From Evernia prunastri (lineage: Eukaryota; Ascomycota; Lecanoromycetes; Lecanorales; Parmeliaceae), in assembly GCA_003184365.1 (NCBI GenBank), contig NKYR01000083.1, positions 62,001 through 126,000 on the forward strand: DNA of 64,000 nt, read 5' to 3'. Shown here one piece after another: positions 59,256 to 64,000 of the stretch (position 1 is the stretch's first letter; each line of letters opens with the position of its first letter). A program made the translations under genes and the position numbers. A model generated the notes under the pieces. The model searched no databases. It was not told the origin of the DNA and worked only from the letters and a program-made list of their open reading frames with translations.

Positions 59256-61297
59256 GGTGTCCGCCTATCGGAGACAACAAGATCTGATGATCTCGTGTTG
59301 GATGTTGTCCGAGTGTTCGTATGAGTTCAGCAGGTTTAGGTTCAGAACGCGAGGAAATTGTTGCTGTGTGTTGAAAGGGTAAACGCCAAGATTACCCTAG
59401 CTCTTTCAAGACCCGGACTCGTAAACATTCGACTTCGAGGTCAGTCGTTGCCGCTAAGAGCAATAACTGGCGCTAACCGAATCAGGAAAGTTACGATATC
59501 CGGTTTCAGTGTAACCCTGTCGGTCACCGTTTTCGGGCTCACTTTTGTGGAACAGGGACCTCTTCAGGAGTGGCGTCGTCGCTCACAGAAGAAATGGTGT
59601 CGACAAGAGTCTCATGGTGCAGGTTGCCATCCTGACCATCGGCCCCAACAGAGATTCCTCCTCAGTCTGTTGTCGCATGGATATTGCTCCCAGCATGCTT
59701 GGCGGCATTGTCGCTTGCCTATGCAACTTTCAAAGGCGAAAATCTTGACCCAAGTGCCACTTACCCTTCCACGCCTCGTCACAACATCTTGCCCCGCATG
59801 CGACCTTCTCGTGACGTCCATCCCCTCAGAAAGTCTTCATTCTTCAGATCTGCTGAAAGAGGCACGCTCCTTCGCTTCAACCTTCTCGCGGCGTCCAGCC
59901 AATCCAAACGCAAATATTTGCTCTCTCGGCTGTTGTTGAAGCTGAGATGCCAAGGTTTGACGGTGTCGGAATCGCCATTGCGGGAGAATGATCCTGGACT
60001 ACCTGAATCTCGGAAGCGTGCGGCAGCCAGGCAAGTAATTGGAACGGCCAAAAGGACCAAACAGTGTGATGAAGGCATCTACTTTGTCTCGAGTTGGCCT
60101 AGCATCAGCTAACGGATGGATGAAGTTCCAGTATCTCAGAATCTCAGACCTCGACTATCGACAAATATCTTCGCTTCAAGGCGTCGCTTATCATCAGAAT
60201 AACTACGGGTCTGCTCAGGTGAAACCGACGACTTAGACATATAATTTTTTAAAAAAAGGTCCAAGGATTGCAATGCCGATTCAAAAATAAATGCCAGAGG
60301 CTTAACAGCGGTTCGAGAAACGACCATGAGACATGCTTAACGACTTTACAACAAAGGTCTATCAGGCAGAGGGAAAAGCTTAATCGGATATTGAAGCGTT
60401 AAAAGAGGAGTTGGGCACGTCACGGTCATCCTTAAAGACGGTAGTCTGATGAAACACAATACATAGGGACTTTCGGACCAGCTTGCAACGCGAGTGGTGT
60501 CGCGAACTTCTATTTTGGTTAACGGAACGTGCGGCTGTGCATCGTGTTCCTATAGATATACAGGTTGTTCTGATATCCAAGTTCTTTGATTTAATTCGTG
60601 TTCTGTGAAACATGTGGACCTTAGAATAGACACTCGACAGCTTATCATGCTTATCTTCATCCCGACACCCTCGACTCAACATACTTATCTTATCCACCCT
60701 TCAGACTCACGTGCATCACCCACGATTTACCTTTGAAGGCTGGCGAGAGACACTTTCCTCGATGAAGGTATACCCGCAGGTGGAAACGACCTCCCAACCA
60801 CACGAAACCTCCCACAGACTTCTTCCCACAACTTCTTACAACATATTGCCTGAAATAATTAGCTCTATACATGTCGCCTCACTTATCAAAATTGCGAGCG
60901 GGAGTGAGCTGGGGTGAGCTAAGGTGAGCAAGGAAGATTAAGCATATTCTCTCTATAATTAGTCTTGGAAGCAATACTTCTGGTGCTTGGCCTGTGAGCA
61001 ACGATGTGATTGTTCTAAGGCCAATGTAGGTATATTAAGCCTCTCCCTGGTTTACAAAAGAAGAGCCACGAATCCTACTTCCCATTTCAACCTTTACCCT
61101 ATCACGGAAAATTCCTAATCCATGAGCACCCAATGGATAAATGCAGAGTCTTCTCATGAGAACCCACACTTAATAATACCACGATACTCTTCCATGAACA
61201 CGGACTCTTTCGAATACCCAACGTCGGCGGCATACAGACGTGCAACATTTTGAAAGACATGGTAAAGACAGACAGGAATCTAAATGCCAGATTTTGA
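59256..61297. other. Long region without a supported gene
   Basis: Overlapping frames of 80-190 codons occur on both strands at 59358-60112. On the minus strand a C-terminus-like stretch (HETLVDTISSVSDDATPEEV) ends at a stop near 59548. The frames to its 5' side do not join into a convincing gene. 60113-61297 shows nothing. Confidence 0.4.
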
Positions 61298-62236
61298 CTA
61301 TATCTCATGAACCCGTGCACTCGAAGATGGTCCCTTAGGGCCAACGCTTTGCAAGGCATCCATCTCCACAAGAGAAGACTCTGCGGTCAATTCCGGTTTA
61401 TGGTATTGCTGCGCCGCTTCGTGTTGAACAGTTCGCGTTGTTCCTTTGCTTTCATCTGCTTGTCGACCCGCATAACTCCTCTTTCCCTTGCGGAGGAAGA
61501 GCAGGTATAGTAAAGCCCCAATGATACAGGCACCTATCGCAGTACCCACACCGATGCCGGCCTTGGTTCCTGTGCTAAGACTCGGCGATATCGAAGTCGA
61601 TGCCGTTGGACTCGCGGAAGCAGCCGTGTGGGTAGGTGTAGCCATCACAGAAGACGTCGTTGCGGTTGTGGAAATTGCAGTGAAGGATGTGGACTGGAGG
61701 GAAGATGTTTGCGTGGAGAGAAAATCGGTGTAGACGCCGGCGGCATAGTACGTACTCAGGTCTGCTGCAGCGTTGGGTAGGATATTGTCATTGTGAAAAT
61801 TGATCTCGTGTATTCCCTGGCCGTTGTTGCAGCATGTCTGATTGTTAGGGAAAGGACAGATTGTACCGTCGCTGCATATTGTTGTATTGAGAGTATAATT
61901 AAAAGCGGTGTAGCCAAATGCATAATGACCTGAGTCTGTTAGGCTCCACATAAGACGAGGGCATGTTTAAAGACTGCGTTGAGGTGAAATAAGAAGAGAG
62001 TAGCTGACTGAGTTTGAAGGGACAGGCTGGGTTTTCCCAGCTCCTATCCGTGCAGGTTCCTATAACCTGGATGGACCCAGGCGATGTACAGTGAAGGTTT
62101 GTGATGCACGTGCTGCCTCCTCCACAACAAGAGCTCACATTAGCATCCGGGTTGCATGGGAAATCTGTTGACGCGCTACCGTCGTAATTGTAGCAATCCT
62201 CTAGCTGACCAGGAACAAGACAGATCAAGGCGGTAA
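61298..62236 (-). CDS. Cys-rich single-pass surface protein (5' end not resolved)
   Basis: Exons in transcript order, 62236-62009 and 61935-61298, join through a 73-nt intron with a modest donor (GTCAGC). A first exon with the start codon must lie upstream but was not identified; the frame begins after an acceptor at 62237. The extracellular part has paired cysteines (SSCCGGGSTCITNLHC; ICPFPNNQTCCNNGQG) as in a family of fungal surface proteins. A Ser/Thr-rich stalk, one membrane segment (GTAIGACIIGALLYLLFL) and a basic cytosolic start (RKGKRSYAGR) follow. A role in cell-wall sensing is possible from layout only. Confidence 0.65.
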
Positions 62237-63205
62237 CTGCGAGAAAGCGTTAAAAGAGGGTATTCGAATAGTAACATTTAACTTATCACTAGAGACAGGG
62301 CAAAAGGTCGCTAATAGGTCGACGGAAGACTCTTCGAGAAGTAAGAGACGAGCGAGAAATAGGGTTTAATACCTTAGGTCTTGTGTTTGAATCGTGCTAC
62401 CTACTGCCAGTCGACAGCCGGGCTGTCGACGCCCGGTTCATGCTGCATGTATATGCAGGAGACGAGTTATTAGACATACATTGTAGTCTGAAGCTCGCCA
62501 CAGCAGGGCTGAGGGTTAGCCGCTCACACCAATATCGTTATACTTCTTGCATGAGCATAGCCCATGTGCATTTGCACTTCATTGCATTGCATTGTTTCAG
62601 GTCATTGTTTCAGACCATAGCAGAGTGGGGGATTCGTAACCCCATTTTGGTGTGGAATGATCTACAAAGACCATGTCATCCTACAGACAATTAATTGTCT
62701 CTTTATTCGATTCTTCTCATTTTCTTCTTTGCATGAATATTCTACGTCGTCGCGAAAAGAACTCGAAAACACGTGACTTATCTCGCATCTACTTCTTCTA
62801 ATCAATTACCTTACTCAATCATCGTCACATATTAATTAATATAATCATTCAATCATATCAGTCAAATATAATTATACGATAAGTAGTTCATAATCTCTCG
62901 CTGAATTCAAGTCTGCGAGCAAGAGAATTTAGCTACTTTTACGTTCAAGAACAACCCAAATTTGGGAAAGGGAATTGGGACCAACAACAACATTCACGAC
63001 AGAGCAGGACGGTTGGGAACTTGTTGCATATGCACGCTTTACATTGCAAGTCTTGAGCTATCGTCCGTTGTTCTTGGACGAATGTTCCTCCTTTCCGCAA
63101 TATTGTAAGTGATTCTGACTCCAAACACAACAAAAGCCACCGCTGCCCCATAGACTTCTTTGACTGAGCTCTCCAGTCTTGGTACGCTTGTCTTTAATGG
63201 AGCGA
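62237..63205. other. Intergenic region
   Basis: Must contain the missing first exon of the Cys-rich protein gene. A near-perfect palindrome, GTCGACAGCC-G-GGCTGTCGAC, lies near 62412-62432. AT-rich sequence near 62800-62900; no other gene supported. Confidence 0.4.
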
Positions 63206-64000
63206 TCAATCACCAATTTGCATGGCGTTTCTCGCTGTCCTCGTCTTATCTTTGCCCTCTTCCCCGTCCTCGAGAGTGACATATATGTGGCAAGACGCTT
63301 TCCCATTTGTTTTCTGCCATTCCGGCCATGATCTGACTACCATAAGCATATGATAATGATCCTCATTGGTGTCCGCATATACAGGCACAGGCAACCACTA
63401 TAAGTCTTCTAATTAGAAATTTCCTTTTAAAGATGACAGATACAGTGAGTACTCAGTTGCAGGAGTCGATTCGCTGCAACAAGTGGTCTTGCGATTCAAC
63501 TCAGGGGACGCTTGAGAAAAAAAGGTGTTGGGTGAGTCGCTTACTGGAATTTTGGCAACAATCCCCCGCATACCGACCTGCTCGCCCCGAGACTCAAGTC
63601 GAGCACGTACCCCAATGCGGAACGTCACAGCATTTTGCGCTTCAGCCAGACCCATGATAAAGCCAGGACCTGGACGGCTGCCAGAAGGGGTCACTATAAA
63701 GAAGATGTGATCGGACATTTCAGGAGGAAAGATCACTTGCGAGTTTTCTAGTGTCGCGCAGCTCGAGCTCGGGGATGGCGGAGCAGTTATGGTAGGAGAA
63801 ATCACCGTCTGAGCGCCTGTGTTTACGGAGCCTGGAAGATCCTATGTTGAATATAAACCTGATGTGGGTGGGCTTGGAGAGACCCCTGAAGAGCGGCGAA
63901 GGTCAGAGTCACTTTCCGAGCGAGAGGACTGAGACTCGGGCTGACAATGTCAGCAACAGACCTATCTAGTCGACATGGAGGCTAATGGATTCACATTTAG
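63206..64000 (-). CDS. Unrecognised family, copy B (5' end outside window)
   Basis: Runs off the right edge. Supported exons in transcript order are a short piece ending at 63995, a Ser-rich segment beginning about 63941, a segment to 63545 containing HIFFIVTPSGSRPGPGF and IMGLAEAQNAVTFRIGVRAR, and the last exon 63397-63206 with WLPVPVYADTNEDHYHMLM. The joint VGMRGIVAKIP-WLPVPVY parallels VGSKKLIARAE-WLAIPFV in copy A at 58059-59255. The intron near 63850-63900 is uncertain. The final intron is 147 nt but lacks the clear repeated-intron signature. Function unknown. Confidence 0.55.

Noticed and set aside
59358..60112. Overlapping plus- and minus-strand frames of up to 193 codons
   Set aside because: Several frames are open on both strands, none shows a family motif, and no splice model gave a coherent product.
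63398..63544. The 147-nt final intron of family copy B as an introner-like element
   Set aside because: It contains GAGTTGAATCGCAAGACC, loosely like one internal block, but no signature near its acceptor; left out of the family.
1..64000. tRNA, rRNA, CRISPR or complete transposon
   Set aside because: No cloverleaf with a T-loop consensus, no rRNA core sequence, no spaced direct repeats and no transposase or reverse transcriptase domain were found by eye.

Overview
The window comes from a filamentous ascomycete fungus (Pezizomycotina). Genes are split by many short GT-AG introns with CTAAC or CTGAC branch sites, lie on both strands about 2 kb apart, and include fungal families: a TOK-type K+ channel, an AspE-type septin, a fungal annexin, a fungal rhodopsin-like 7TM protein, a SAD-1/Rdp1-type RNA-dependent RNA polymerase and DHA1 MFS pumps. 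A repeated intron family, described below, resembles the introner-like elements known from Dothideomycetes, so that class is my best guess. No rRNA, tRNA, CRISPR array or complete transposon was recognised.

Layout. 1-6.1 kb: a two-Myb telomere-repeat-binding-type protein and a large coiled-coil protein. 7.1-15.4 kb: RNA-dependent RNA polymerase, a doubtful small convergent gene, ELP6 and ribosomal protein eL37. 16-24.3 kb: an unknown protein, type II pantothenate kinase divergent from an MFS transporter, and an aldo-keto reductase. 24.6-27.1 kb: a decayed gene next to a three-copy tandem repeat. 27.9-34.8 kb: a single-pass membrane protein, the TOK channel and an annexin with a repetitive charged N-terminus. 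35.9-44.2 kb: a secreted VPS62-family protein, a doubtful gene, an AspE-type septin, a small secreted protein and GPI2/PIG-C. 45.1-47.5 kb: a nine-exon amino acid transporter flanked by copies of an unrecognised ~180-bp repeat. 48.5-54.3 kb: a rhodopsin-like 7TM protein and a second MFS transporter. 55.8-64 kb: two single-pass surface-type proteins and two members of one unrecognised family about 5 kb apart.

The main discovery candidate is the intron family. Ordinary introns here are 44-92 nt. A second class of 112-265 nt introns, in six unrelated genes on both strands, shares a 3' signature close to AAGCAATGCTGACTCCAAAT just before the acceptor AG. The best pair, in the amino acid transporter and the second MFS gene, also matches further upstream. 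Six of the eight transporter introns belong to this class. These look like recently multiplied spliceosomal introns. Exon coordinates were derived by hand from splice motifs and reading-frame continuity; nearly all models sum to whole codons, but none has transcript support.
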